Source of the DNA: Methylovorus mays
Lineage (GTDB): Bacteria > Pseudomonadota > Gammaproteobacteria > Burkholderiales > Methylophilaceae
Assembly (NCBI RefSeq): GCF_020531915.1
Contig: NZ_JAJAVG010000006.1
Span: 163,467-227,466, forward strand
Direction: 5' to 3'
Length of the DNA stretch: 64,000 nucleotides
Below, piece by piece: positions 9,394 to 17,473 of this stretch (its first letter is position 1; each line of letters begins with the position of its first letter). Made by a program: the position numbers and the translations under genes. The notes beneath the pieces were generated by a model. The model saw nothing but the letters and a program-made list of their open reading frames with translations, did not search any database and was not told the origin of the DNA.

Positions 9394-11286
9394 ATGGATG
9401 CAATGCTGTTCACGCAGTTGGTCAATCGACTCGAAATCCTGGCACAAAGAAACCCGGCCCGATATCGCTGGCAAGTCGCGATGGTTGCATTACTGGGTTT
9501 TTTTGTACTCGCGCTCGCCGTGTTGTTTGCCTTGATTCCCTTAGCAGTCCTGGTCCTCTTGGGCATTCTTGTGGTTGCCACTGGCGGCAAGGCCCTCATT
9601 CTTCTGCTTAAGCTGGGCAAGCTGCTATTGCTGCTGGTGTGGCCAGCCTGGATGATGCTGAAGACATCATTCAGTATGCTGACTACCCGATTTCCTCCTC
9701 CCCAAGGGCGTATGCTCAGTGTAGATGACGCACCGGTGCTGTTCGCCCGAATCGCGGAGTTGCGTAGTCGCATGCGCGGGCCAGCAATTCACCGCGTCAT
9801 GCTGACAAATGAAATGAACGCCGCCATCTTGCAGCATCCCCGTTTTGGACTATTTGGTTGGGAGCAAAACTACCTGATCCTGGGTTTGCCTTTGTTACAA
9901 GTCATGAGCGAAGAGGAGGCGCTGGCGGTTATTGCACATGAATATGGTCATCTGTCAGGTCATCATAGCCGTTTCGGTGGCTTCATCTATCGCCTGCGTT
10001 CTGCATGGGGAAGGTTGCAGACGCTTTCAGAGCAATGGCAGGATTGGGGTTCACGACTGATCGCGCGTCTTTTCCGATGGTACGCGCCTTACTTCAATGC
10101 CTACACCTTCGTTTTCGCCCGTCAGAATGAATATCAGGCAGACCAATCCTCGGTCGAGCTGGTAGGGACTGAGCCTGCTGCCAAAGCCTTGATGAGGGTC
10201 AATATTGCCAGCCAGTTCGAACACGAAATTTTCTGGCCTGAGGTTGAGCGGCAGGTGTTGACGGAGCCGGAACCTACCGCAAAACGTAGCCATTTCTGGA
10301 TGCATCTGATGCAGGAAAGGCTGGATGCAGAAACCCGGACACGATTTTTTGAGAATGCCATGAAGCAACATACGGACCATTTGGATACTCATCCTGCGTT
10401 GGCCGACAGGCTTGCGGCAATCGGATATGCGGTAAATGAGGAGCATGTCGAGAGCATGGCTGTCCCCCTGCAGACTGCCGCCATGGCGTGGCTACAAATA
10501 TCTCTCCTGGATGAGTTTGATACCCAGTGGAGAGATAGCGTGCGTCCACAATGGCAGGAGCGGCATCAGTACTTTCAGACCAAACGCGAAAAGCTGCAGG
10601 ACTTGCAATCACTGGACAATCCAGATGCAGATCAGCGGTGGGAGATGATTGTTGCACAAGAGGAGTTGAAACTTGTCGATAATACAGGCGCCATGGTGCA
10701 TGCCTTGCTTGCGGAGCATCCTGAGTATTTGCCAGCGCGCTTCCGGCGAGGTGTGGTCCTGTTGCAAGCGGGTGATGAGCAGGGTATTGCCGATCTGGAA
10801 TTTGTCATGGAGCGTGATGTTGCTACAACATCAATCGCATGCGAGGCCGCTTGGCGATATTATCGCGATATCGACCATGAAAAAGCTGCTCATTACCAGG
10901 AACGCTGGCAGGCACGGGAGGATTACCTTCAAAGAGTGAATCAGGAGCTGTCGCATTTACCGTCGAATGCAGCGCTGGAAGTGCATCAAGTTGCTGAAGC
11001 TGATATTGACCAGATAAAGCTCATTCTCCAGCGGAACCGCCAGCATATTCGCCGAGTATATTTATTGCGGCGAAGGCTGGTCGCGGATCCAGAGTTGTTC
11101 GATCATGTGCTGGCATTTGAAACATCCTGGTGGACTCTGGGAGATAAGGCGCCTAAGGTCTTGAAAGCATTGACTGGTGAGAGTTATCCATTCAGCATGT
11201 TCATCATCAATCTGAAGGCGGATAGCTGCAAGCCATTCAGAAAAAAAATCAGAAAATTAAAGGCCCAGCCAATTTTTATTGTGTGA
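9394..11286 (+). CDS. M48 family membrane metalloprotease
   Basis: A 630-residue protein. Two or three hydrophobic helices (residues about 30-90) precede an M48 peptidase domain with the zinc motif HEYGH (H182, E183, H186) and the third ligand E246 in NEYQAD. The C-terminal 250 residues are soluble and helical, with a QAGDEQGIADLE stretch that suggests a TPR-like region. This resembles the family of HtpX-related proteases that work on membrane or periplasmic proteins; the substrate is unknown. GGAG 14 bases before the ATG is the likely ribosome binding site. Confidence 0.82.
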   Translation: MDAMLFTQLVNRLEILAQRNPARYRWQVAMVALLGFFVLALAVLFALIPLAVLVLLGILVVATGGKALILLLKLGKLLLLLVWPAWMMLKTSFSMLTTRFPPPQGRMLSVDDAPVLFARIAELRSRMRGPAIHRVMLTNEMNAAILQHPRFGLFGWEQNYLILGLPLLQVMSEEEALAVIAHEYGHLSGHHSRFGGFIYRLRSAWGRLQTLSEQWQDWGSRLIARLFRWYAPYFNAYTFVFARQNEYQADQSSVELVGTEPAAKALMRVNIASQFEHEIFWPEVERQVLTEPEPTAKRSHFWMHLMQERLDAETRTRFFENAMKQHTDHLDTHPALADRLAAIGYAVNEEHVESMAVPLQTAAMAWLQISLLDEFDTQWRDSVRPQWQERHQYFQTKREKLQDLQSLDNPDADQRWEMIVAQEELKLVDNTGAMVHALLAEHPEYLPARFRRGVVLLQAGDEQGIADLEFVMERDVATTSIACEAAWRYYRDIDHEKAAHYQERWQAREDYLQRVNQELSHLPSNAALEVHQVAEADIDQIKLILQRNRQHIRRVYLLRRRLVADPELFDHVLAFETSWWTLGDKAPKVLKALTGESYPFSMFIINLKADSCKPFRKKIRKLKAQPIFIV

Positions 11287-11308
11287 ATCTTGAAACCAGG
11301 AGAGCACC

Positions 11309-12538
11309 ATCAAACTCAGCCTCAATAGCCAGATTTTTCTTGCCGCATTTTTTGGTGTAATCGCTGGGGGCATGCTAGGGGCATTGCCCGCAGACTCTTC
11401 TCTCAAGCTTAATGTGCTATATGCCTTTGCTTTGCTGGGTGGCGTATTCATCGACCTGCTCAAGATGGTGTTGATCCCGCTGGTATTCACCTCGATTGTG
11501 GTCGGAGTAGCCAATCTTCAGGCGCATCGACAGGTACACCGGGTGTGGATCGGTACGCTGGGTTTTTTCATATTATCCATGATGCTGGCTATCGCGCTGG
11601 CACTGACCGCAAGCAATATCTTCAAGCCTGGTGAAGGCATGCAGCTGGCCATGTTCCAGGATGCCATGCAGAACTTCGAAGCCCACCGGATGACCATGTC
11701 CGAGTTTTTCAAGCAATTTCTGCATGAGTTGTTCATCAATCCCTTCGCTGCACTTGCCAATGGCAAGGTGCTGGCCGTGGTGATTTTTGCCTTGTTCATG
11801 GGGATCGCGCTGGTGGTGGGCGGCGAGCGCTACCAGAACATACACAAACTGCTGCAGGAAGCCCAGGAACTGGTCATGCGCATTGTCGGCTGGATCATGC
11901 ATCTGGCGCCGCTGGGAATCATGGCGTTGCTGGCGCAGCTGGTGGCCAATCAGGATCTGGGCCTGTTGCAGACCATGGGGAAATTTGTCACGCTTGTTGT
12001 GGCAACCACGCTGATTCATGGTGTCATCATCCTGCCGCTGTTACTTTACCTGGTCACTGGGGTAACACCATTGCACTTCTGGCGCAGCGCGCGTGAAGCG
12101 TTGGTGACGGCCTTTGCTACCAGTTCGAGTTCGGCGACTTTACCGGTGACCTTGCGCTGCGTGGAAAACAAGCTTCACGTAAAGCCGGAAATCGCCGGGT
12201 TTGTCATTCCTCTGGGGGCCACCATCAATATGGATGGCACCGCGTTGTATGAGGCCGCTGCCGCTTTGTTTATTGCGAACCTAGCAGGGATAGAACTCGG
12301 GATGGGCCAGCAATTGGTGGTGTTTTTTACCGCCATGATCGCCGCCATGGGCGCGCCTGGTATCCCCAGTGCGGGGATGGTAACCATGGTGATGGTGTTG
12401 CAATCGGTAGGGTTGCCAGCGGAAGCCATCGCCATTTTGTTACCCATAGACCGCTTGCTGGATACCTTGCGAACCACTGTGAATGTAGAGGGTGATATGG
12501 TGGGCAGCCTGATCGTGCAGAAGCTGGTGCAGCGTTAA
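11309..12538 (+). CDS. Dicarboxylate/amino acid:cation symporter, apparent ATC start
   Basis: A member of the SDF (DctA/GltP) family, with about eight membrane helices. Signature segments are TSSSSATLPVTL (first hairpin loop) and GATINMDGTALYE (NMDGT motif) with GIPSAGMV. These sodium- or proton-driven symporters take up C4-dicarboxylates, glutamate or neutral amino acids. The first standard start is ATG at 11372, but the family's N-terminal helix (KLSLNSQIFLAAFFG) is encoded upstream in frame. It begins at an ATC at 11309 that sits 6 bases after AGGAG (11298-11302). The frame is closed by TGA at 11291 and has no ATG, GTG or TTG in between. Confidence 0.85.
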   Translation: MKLSLNSQIFLAAFFGVIAGGMLGALPADSSLKLNVLYAFALLGGVFIDLLKMVLIPLVFTSIVVGVANLQAHRQVHRVWIGTLGFFILSMMLAIALALTASNIFKPGEGMQLAMFQDAMQNFEAHRMTMSEFFKQFLHELFINPFAALANGKVLAVVIFALFMGIALVVGGERYQNIHKLLQEAQELVMRIVGWIMHLAPLGIMALLAQLVANQDLGLLQTMGKFVTLVVATTLIHGVIILPLLLYLVTGVTPLHFWRSAREALVTAFATSSSSATLPVTLRCVENKLHVKPEIAGFVIPLGATINMDGTALYEAAAALFIANLAGIELGMGQQLVVFFTAMIAAMGAPGIPSAGMVTMVMVLQSVGLPAEAIAILLPIDRLLDTLRTTVNVEGDMVGSLIVQKLVQR

Positions 12539-12602
12539 TCGATCTGACGTGCAGCTGCAGCCATCTCAGGCTGTTACGCATAACCATTAACCCTTACTCC
12601 AC

Positions 12603-12634
12603 AAATGCCAGTCAAGCCGAGACTGGCATTTTTT
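12603..12634 (+). terminator. Rho-independent terminator after the symporter
   Basis: AAATGCCAGTC at 12603-12613 pairs with GACTGGCATTT at 12621-12631 over a 7-base loop, and the stem is followed by a T-run to 12634. The right arm overlaps the region where the azurin -35 box would be expected. Confidence 0.85.
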
Positions 12635-12645
12635 ACGGGCATGTA

Positions 12646-12665
12646 TGATAATGATTCTCATTAGC
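12646..12665 (+). promoter_or_regulatory. Fur box over the azurin promoter
   Basis: GATAATGATTCTCATTAGC at 12647-12665 differs in one base from the Fur consensus variant GATAATGATTCTCATTATC. In the 7-1-7 model, TGATAAT-G-ATTCTCA at 12646-12660 differs in one of 14 positions. The GATAAT itself can be the -10 box, with CTGGCA (12623-12628) as a weak -35 at 18 bases. Iron-loaded Fur would therefore block azurin transcription. Confidence 0.8.
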
Positions 12666-12740
12666 CAGCGATGTCCCGCAGAAAAGCAGGGCTGTAAGCC
12701 AACAACTCCCTACTTTAGCTCAGTAAAAAGGACATTCATT

Positions 12741-13190
12741 ATGCGTTTATATCGTTCCCTCGCGCTTGTTATCGGTTTTGCATCCAGTCATGCCATGGCG
12801 GCTGCCTGCAGTGTGGATATCGAAGCCAATGATGCCATGCAGTTCAACACCAAAGCCGTCGAGGTTAGCAAAAGCTGCAAGGAATTCACCGTTAATCTCA
12901 AGCATACCGGTACCATGGCCAAAGCCATGATGGGTCACAACTGGGTATTGGCCAAAGCCAGTGATGAAAAGGCTGTGCTTACCGATGGCGCCGCCGCCGG
13001 ATCAGCGAATGATTACGTCAAGGCAGGGGATACGCGCGTGATTGCGCATACCAAGCTGATTGGCGGCGGCGAGAAAGATAGCGTCAAGTTTGCTGCCAGC
13101 AAGCTCGCTGATGGCCAGGATTATGTGTTTTTCTGCTCTTTCCCCGGCCATGCCTTCATGATGAAGGGCAGTGTGAAACTGGTTAATTAA
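12741..13190 (+). CDS. azu: Azurin, blue copper protein
   Basis: A 149-residue precursor: a 20-residue Sec signal peptide (cleavage after HAMA) and a 129-residue mature cupredoxin. Numbered from the mature end, the copper ligands G45, H46 (MMGHNW), C112, H117 and M121 ([10 protein letters not shown]) and the C3-C26 disulfide are all in their canonical places. Azurin carries electrons in the periplasm; in methylotrophs it can accept electrons from methylamine dehydrogenase. The ATG follows AAAAAGGAC. An 80-base leader and a Fur box precede it, which points to induction when iron is scarce. Confidence 0.96.
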   Translation: MRLYRSLALVIGFASSHAMAAACSVDIEANDAMQFNTKAVEVSKSCKEFTVNLKHTGTMAKAMMGHNWVLAKASDEKAVLTDGAAAGSANDYVKAGDTRVIAHTKLIGGGEKDSVKFAASKLADGQDYVFFCSFPGHAFMMKGSVKLVN

Positions 13191-13246
13191 GCTGAATTTC
13201 ACCAAGGCTTAAGTCAGGACCGGGGCATCATCCAAACACACCGGTC

Positions 13247-13276
13247 TTGACCTTATAACAGGCACTCCCTTATAGT
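13247..13276 (+). promoter_or_regulatory. Sigma-70 promoter of the Cys-peptide leader and exporter
   Basis: The -35 box TTGACC (13247-13252) and -10 box TATAGT (13271-13276) are 18 bases apart. Transcription would start near 13282-13284, two to four bases before the leader-peptide ATG. The -35 overlaps a weak inverted repeat (GTCAGGACCGG with CCGGTCTTGAC) that may end the azurin transcript. Confidence 0.6.
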
Positions 13277-13285
13277 GCCGCCTCC

Positions 13286-13375
13286 ATGAAAAAACAAATA
13301 GCGATCATTTCCGTCATTAACCGCAAAGTGCTGTGGCTGCGTGCCACCCAGTGCTGCGGTTGCTATTTGTCCTGA
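13286..13375 (+). CDS. Putative 29-residue Cys-rich leader peptide
   Basis: A short open frame begins MKKQIAII and ends ATQCCGCYLS, with three TGC codons at 13352-13357 and 13361-13363 close to the stop. It sits at the very 5' end of the predicted transcript and has almost no untranslated leader, so it would have to be translated as a leaderless message. Basic start, hydrophobic middle and clustered Cys codons near the end are the layout of an attenuator leader peptide. The downstream gene is an EamA-type exporter, a family that includes the cysteine/O-acetylserine exporter of E. coli. No homology evidence is available to me. Confidence 0.45.
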   Translation: MKKQIAIISVINRKVLWLRATQCCGCYLS

Positions 13376-13443
13376 ATTTTGCAACCGCGGGCTCTCCGCG
13401 GTTGACTAGTGTCTATTCTCGTTGAGCCCAGAACTGGGTCAAC
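13294..13443 (+). promoter_or_regulatory. Structured leader RNA with competing hairpins
   Basis: ACAAATAGC (13294-13302) pairs with GCTATTTGT (13362-13370). Inside it AACCGCA (13319-13325) pairs with TGCGGTT (13355-13361), and GTGGC pairs with GCCAC (13333-13347). Further down CAACCGCGG (13382-13390) pairs with CCGCGGTTG (13396-13404), and GTTGAGCCCAG with CTGGGTCAAC (13421-13443, one bulge) just before the exporter ATG. GCGGTTGC (13356-13363) is also fully complementary to GCAACCGC (13381-13388), so the folds exclude one another. The switching region contains the Cys codons of the leader peptide. Confidence 0.5.
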
Positions 13444-13444
13444 G

Positions 13445-14374
13445 ATGTCTATGTTTAACAGCTCACGCTTTTCTTCTCCTATGGCGGGTATTGCCATGGT
13501 ATTGCTCGCCTCAGTGGCGGTGTCATCCAAGGCCATTATCGTCAAGCTGGCGTATGTGTATCCGGTAGATCCGGCTACGCTGATTGCCCTGCGTATGGCG
13601 TTTTCCGTTCCCTTTTTTGCTGCATTGGCGTGGTGGTCAGCGAGGCAGGATAGTCTGGCAACACTCTCCTTGCGCCAATGGATGGCGGTGCTGGGGCTGG
13701 GTGCCATTGGCGGATATGGTCCCATGTGGCTGGACTTTGCCGGGTTGGCGTATGTCAGTGCAGGCCTGGAGCGCATCATCCTGTTTCTTTACCCCACCAT
13801 GGTGCTCATGTTTTCTGCCTTGATGTTCAGGCAGGCGATCGGCCGCCGCGAGTTATTTGCCGTGGTAACGGGCTATGCGGGCGTCGGCCTGGTGGTGGGG
13901 CATGATATCGAGTTTGTGCACGGTACTGCGGATGTGGTCTTCATGGGGGCTACGCTGGTATTTGCCAGTGCGGTGTTGTATGCCGCATATCTGGTGTTGA
14001 GTGGCAAGTTGATTCCGCAGGTTGGTGCGTCGAGGTTTACCGCCTATACCATGCTGGTGGCGACCTTTACCAGCGGCATGCATTACGCAGGCAGTCAGCA
14101 TGTGGTGAGCTGGTCTCAGCTGCCTGACGAGGTATATCTGCTGAGCTTGCTGATGGCGGTGGTGGCGACGGTGTTGCCGGCGGTATTGCTCAATATCGGT
14201 ATTCAAAGGCTGGGCAGCAACCGCGCGTCGCTCATCAGCTCCATCGGCCCGGTATCGACCATTTTTCTGGCCTGGATATTTCTTGGCGAGCACATCACCT
14301 GGTTGCAGCTGGGGGGTACCGCGCTGGTCATGGCTGGGGTGCTGGCCGTTAGTCTTGGCCGCAAATCCACATGA
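13445..14374 (+). CDS. EamA/DMT family exporter
   Basis: A 309-residue inner membrane protein with ten predicted helices in two EamA repeats. The second repeat ends in the family signature (SSIGPVSTIFLAWIFLGE, then LGGTALVMAGV). Members export amino acids or metabolites; E. coli EamA exports cysteine and O-acetylserine. An in-frame GTG at 13409 would add 12 residues. I prefer ATG 13445 because it places a short hydrophilic tail before the first helix, though neither start has a clear ribosome binding site. Its start is buried in the structured leader, so translation is probably regulated. Confidence 0.85.
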   Translation: MSMFNSSRFSSPMAGIAMVLLASVAVSSKAIIVKLAYVYPVDPATLIALRMAFSVPFFAALAWWSARQDSLATLSLRQWMAVLGLGAIGGYGPMWLDFAGLAYVSAGLERIILFLYPTMVLMFSALMFRQAIGRRELFAVVTGYAGVGLVVGHDIEFVHGTADVVFMGATLVFASAVLYAAYLVLSGKLIPQVGASRFTAYTMLVATFTSGMHYAGSQHVVSWSQLPDEVYLLSLLMAVVATVLPAVLLNIGIQRLGSNRASLISSIGPVSTIFLAWIFLGEHITWLQLGGTALVMAGVLAVSLGRKST

Positions 14375-14392
14375 AGGATATGAACGGGGAGG

Positions 14393-14977
14393 TTATGTGA
14401 TCTGTGACCAGTCAAAGCCGGGGCCGGGATCGGTTTTGCGACCAGGCGCGATATCCGAGTGCCCGGCAATGCCTGCAATAGGATAGTGTTTTTTAAGTGC
14501 GGCGATCAGCTGCTGCAATTGTGAGTATTGCGCTTTGGTAAAGGTATCGGTATCGCACCCCTCCAGCTCGATGCCTACGGAAAAATCATTGCAGCGCTCC
14601 TGTCCCTGCCATTGCGACACCCCGGCATGCCAGGCGCGACGGCCACACGGAACAAACTGCAGCACGCTACCATCGCGGCGGATGAGAAAGTGCGAGGAAA
14701 CCTTGAGCGTATGAATCTCGGCGTAGTAAGGGTGCGCAGCCGGATCCAACTGGTTGGTGAATAATTCGATAATGCCGTTCCCACCATACTGCCCGGGAGG
14801 CAGGCTGATATTGTGGATCACAATCAGCTTGATCTGGGCTTCATCTGGCCTGGCGTCATGGTTGGGCGAGGCAATAAATGTCGCCTGATTCAGCACGCCG
14901 TCTGCGTTAATTTCGAGGGCTGTCATGTTGGCGTTCATGTTATCCGATAAAATCCTGAAATTCATCGCGTGCCCCAC
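14393..14977 (-). CDS. ampD: 1,6-anhydro-N-acetylmuramyl-L-alanine amidase
   Basis: A 194-residue cytoplasmic zinc amidase that removes the peptide from anhydro-muropeptides during cell wall recycling. It belongs to the amidase_2 family. Zinc ligands are visible in VIHNISLPPG (first His), AGHSDIAPGRKTDPG (second His and the Asp after KT), and the substrate-side GIELEG is present. Several in-frame ATGs exist near the start (14977, 14965, 14938); family members usually begin just before the segment equivalent to residue 20, so the true protein may be a little shorter. It is convergent with the exporter gene. Confidence 0.9.
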   Translation of the reverse strand: MGHAMNFRILSDNMNANMTALEINADGVLNQATFIASPNHDARPDEAQIKLIVIHNISLPPGQYGGNGIIELFTNQLDPAAHPYYAEIHTLKVSSHFLIRRDGSVLQFVPCGRRAWHAGVSQWQGQERCNDFSVGIELEGCDTDTFTKAQYSQLQQLIAALKKHYPIAGIAGHSDIAPGRKTDPGPGFDWSQIT

Positions 14978-15011
14978 GGGCTACGCACCTTGACCGATAC
15001 TGAAGAAATGG

Positions 15012-16022
15012 ATGCAAACCATGGTATTTTTTGAATTGTTCCTCATGCTGATAGTGATTCTAATCGCAGCAGAGGTGTTTACCAATGCGCTGGAGCATCT
15101 GGGAGAAAAGCTGGGGATTTCGGAAGGGGTGACAGGCTCATTGTTCGCCGCTGTCGGCACGGCCTTGCCGGAAACCTCCGTGCCTTTGCTGGCCTTGCTG
15201 GCAGGCACGCAAAACCTGCAAACCAACGAAGAAATTGGCGTAGGGGCCATTCTTGGCGCACCTTTGATGCTGGCCACCCTGTCCATTTCCTTGATGGCAT
15301 TTGCTGTGCTCAAAAAGCGCGGCGCCCAGGGCCGCTTTCATCCGGAAAAAACCGGCTTGAGACGTGATCTGGACTTTTTCATCGTGGCCTTCTCGTTTGC
15401 CGCGCTGGCCCTGTTCATTCCCCATACCCAGGCGGCTATCCGCGCTGCGCTGGGTTTTGGCATGGTGCTGATCTACTTCATCTACATCTTGTTGACGATA
15501 CGCGCTTCCAAGCATCTGGTGAGCAGCGGACATGGGACCGAAGCCGAGGAGCCGATGTTTCTCTGTCGCCTTGGCCTGCCCAATAACACTGTCATAATCG
15601 TGCTGCAGTTGGCCTTTGGTCTGGGTCTGCTGGTAGCCGGGGCAAAAGGCTTTATCCATGGCGTGGAAGAAGCGGCACACATTATCGGGGTATCGACGCT
15701 GTTGCTATCCCTGCTGATTATTCCAATTGCGACTGAATTGCCTGAAAAGGTGAACAGCATCCTGTGGGTGCGCAAAGGCAAGGATACCCTGGCTTTTGGC
15801 AACATTACCGGCGCCATGGTGTTTCAGGGCACGCTGCTGCCTGCCATTGGCATCATGCTGACGCCCTGGGAACCTCGGGTGGAAGTGTTATCCGGTCTGG
15901 TGATTACCCTGCTGGCCGCCATCTGGTTGCGTGTATTGGTGGCGCGTGGCGGTATCAAGATCTGGCATCTGTGGGTCAATGGCCTGATGTATCTGATTTA
16001 CCTTGGTATCGTGTTGCTCTGA
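15012..16022 (+). CDS. Sodium/calcium exchanger family antiporter
   Basis: A 336-residue CaCA family membrane protein with about ten helices. The two inverted alpha repeats are visible as GSLFAAVGTALPETSVPLLA (residues about 43-62) and the later IPIATELPEKVNSI; the acidic residues in ALPE and ELPE are the cation ligands of the family. It would exchange Ca2+ or another cation for H+ or Na+ across the inner membrane; ion choice cannot be read from sequence. It is divergent from ampD with only 34 bases between starts. Confidence 0.85.
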   Translation: MQTMVFFELFLMLIVILIAAEVFTNALEHLGEKLGISEGVTGSLFAAVGTALPETSVPLLALLAGTQNLQTNEEIGVGAILGAPLMLATLSISLMAFAVLKKRGAQGRFHPEKTGLRRDLDFFIVAFSFAALALFIPHTQAAIRAALGFGMVLIYFIYILLTIRASKHLVSSGHGTEAEEPMFLCRLGLPNNTVIIVLQLAFGLGLLVAGAKGFIHGVEEAAHIIGVSTLLLSLLIIPIATELPEKVNSILWVRKGKDTLAFGNITGAMVFQGTLLPAIGIMLTPWEPRVEVLSGLVITLLAAIWLRVLVARGGIKIWHLWVNGLMYLIYLGIVLL

Positions 16023-16101
16023 GCCCCCAGTTTAAATCTTCAAGCTTGGACGCGTTAACCCCGGCCTTGGCTTGAGTTTCAACTAGGCAAGCTTATCGCT
16101 T

Positions 16102-16128
16102 CCAGCCTGCTGCCCCGTGGCAGGCTGG
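16102..16128. terminator. Bidirectional hairpin between convergent genes
   Basis: CCAGCCTGC and GCAGGCTGG flank a 9-base loop between the antiporter stop and the pilR stop. There is no strong T-run on either side, so termination may be partial. The rest of the 119-base gap holds nothing else I can name. Confidence 0.5.
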
Positions 16129-16141
16129 TGCGCTGATCCCC

Positions 16142-17473
16142 TTAGTCCTCATCCTCATCACTATCGCTGTCTTTACCCAAGCCTAGCTTGGAAAGCCGAT
16201 AGCGCAAGGTGCGAAAACTGACCCCGAGCAGCTTGGCGGCAGCCGTCTTGTTATGGCCGGTTTTTTCCAGCGCGTTCAGAATCGCCTGCTTTTCTATGCT
16301 TTCCAGATAATCAGGCAACGGCAGGCCATTGGCTTCAATTTCGAGCGCGACCCGCTTGCTTTCAGTTTGCAGGCGCAAATCGGCGGGCTGCAGGCTACGT
16401 CCATCATGCAGGGTGAGCGCACGTTCGAGTATGGTTTCCAATTCGCGTACATTACCCGGGTAGTAATGTTGTAGCAGCATTTGCTGGGTTTCGCGCGCAA
16501 TCAGCGGAACATCTATCTTCTGGGCCTGGCATAAGCGTTTTAGCAAGTATTGACTGATCGGGGCAATATCTTCCGGAATATCGCGCAGGGCAGGCAGGTC
16601 AAGCGCAATCACATTGAGGCGGTAATAGAGGTCCTGGCGGAATTGGCTGCGTTCCATCATGGCCGCCAGATTGCGTTGCGAGGCGCTGATGATGCGGACA
16701 TCGATATTTTCTTCCTTGCGCTGCCCTGGTACCGAGATTGTTTTATCCTGAATGGCGCGTAGCAGGCGTACCTGGCTTGCCAGTGGCAAGGCAGCGATTT
16801 CCTTGAAAAACAGGGTGCCACCTGAAGCTTTCTGTAGCGCGCCGGGTTCATCTTCATCGCCAAAGATTTCTTTTTCCAGGTGCTGTTCGGGGATAGCACT
16901 ACAGTCGAGTGTAATGAATGCGCCGCTCTGGCGGGAGCTGGCCTGGTGGATCAGCCGTGCTACCAGTGACTTTCCGCTGCCGGGTTCGCCACTGATAAAG
17001 ACGGGCGCCTGATTGCGGGAAAGCTTGGTAATGGTGGCGCGAATCTGTTGCAGGGCGGCTGATTCGCCCACCAGGCTGGGGCCTGTGACATTGCCTGCCG
17101 CATTGGGCAGGTTGAGCGCGGATTGCACCAGGGGTCGCAATTGTTGCAGCGAAATGGGCTTGGTGATGTAATCGAACGCCCCGGCCTTGAGGGCCGAAAC
17201 TGCATTATCCGCACTGCCGTAGGCGGTGATAACCGCGACTGGCAGCCCGGCATGGTGCTGATTGATGTATCGCACCAGGTCCAGCCCGTTGCCGTCAGGT
17301 AGCCGCATGTCGGTGAGGCACAGGGCATAAGATTTTTGCCGCAGCATGAATTTGGCATCATCAAGATTGGCTGCGCTGTCGGCTTTCAGGCCCATGCGTG
17401 TCAGCGTCATGACGATCAGTTCGCGAATGTCGTGTTCATCATCCACGACGAGGCAGTTGAGTGGGTTAGCCAT
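16142..17473 (-). CDS. pilR: PilR-like response regulator with defective AAA+ domain
   Basis: A 443-residue NtrC-family regulator paired with a PilS-like kinase. The receiver domain is intact (D11, D12, phosphoacceptor D55, K105). The AAA+ domain has Walker A GEPGSGKS (162-169), arginine-finger region FRQDLYYRLN and YYPGNVRELE, and a Fis-type helix-turn-helix at the C-terminus (NKTAAAKLLGVSFRTLR). The GAFTGA loop that contacts sigma-54 is missing: IFGDEDEPGALQKA (203-216) replaces the usual long loop. The Walker B LFLDE is LFFKE (K224), so ATP hydrolysis should be impaired. An acidic tail (DSDSDEDED) closes the protein. It overlaps pilS by 8 bases. Confidence 0.85.
   Translation of the reverse strand: MANPLNCLVVDDEHDIRELIVMTLTRMGLKADSAANLDDAKFMLRQKSYALCLTDMRLPDGNGLDLVRYINQHHAGLPVAVITAYGSADNAVSALKAGAFDYITKPISLQQLRPLVQSALNLPNAAGNVTGPSLVGESAALQQIRATITKLSRNQAPVFISGEPGSGKSLVARLIHQASSRQSGAFITLDCSAIPEQHLEKEIFGDEDEPGALQKASGGTLFFKEIAALPLASQVRLLRAIQDKTISVPGQRKEENIDVRIISASQRNLAAMMERSQFRQDLYYRLNVIALDLPALRDIPEDIAPISQYLLKRLCQAQKIDVPLIARETQQMLLQHYYPGNVRELETILERALTLHDGRSLQPADLRLQTESKRVALEIEANGLPLPDYLESIEKQAILNALEKTGHNKTAAAKLLGVSFRTLRYRLSKLGLGKDSDSDEDED

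Noticed and set aside
12645..12740. Upstream extension of azurin (32 extra codons)
   Set aside because: It would start inside the Fur box and destroy the signal peptide; ATG 12741 has a ribosome binding site.
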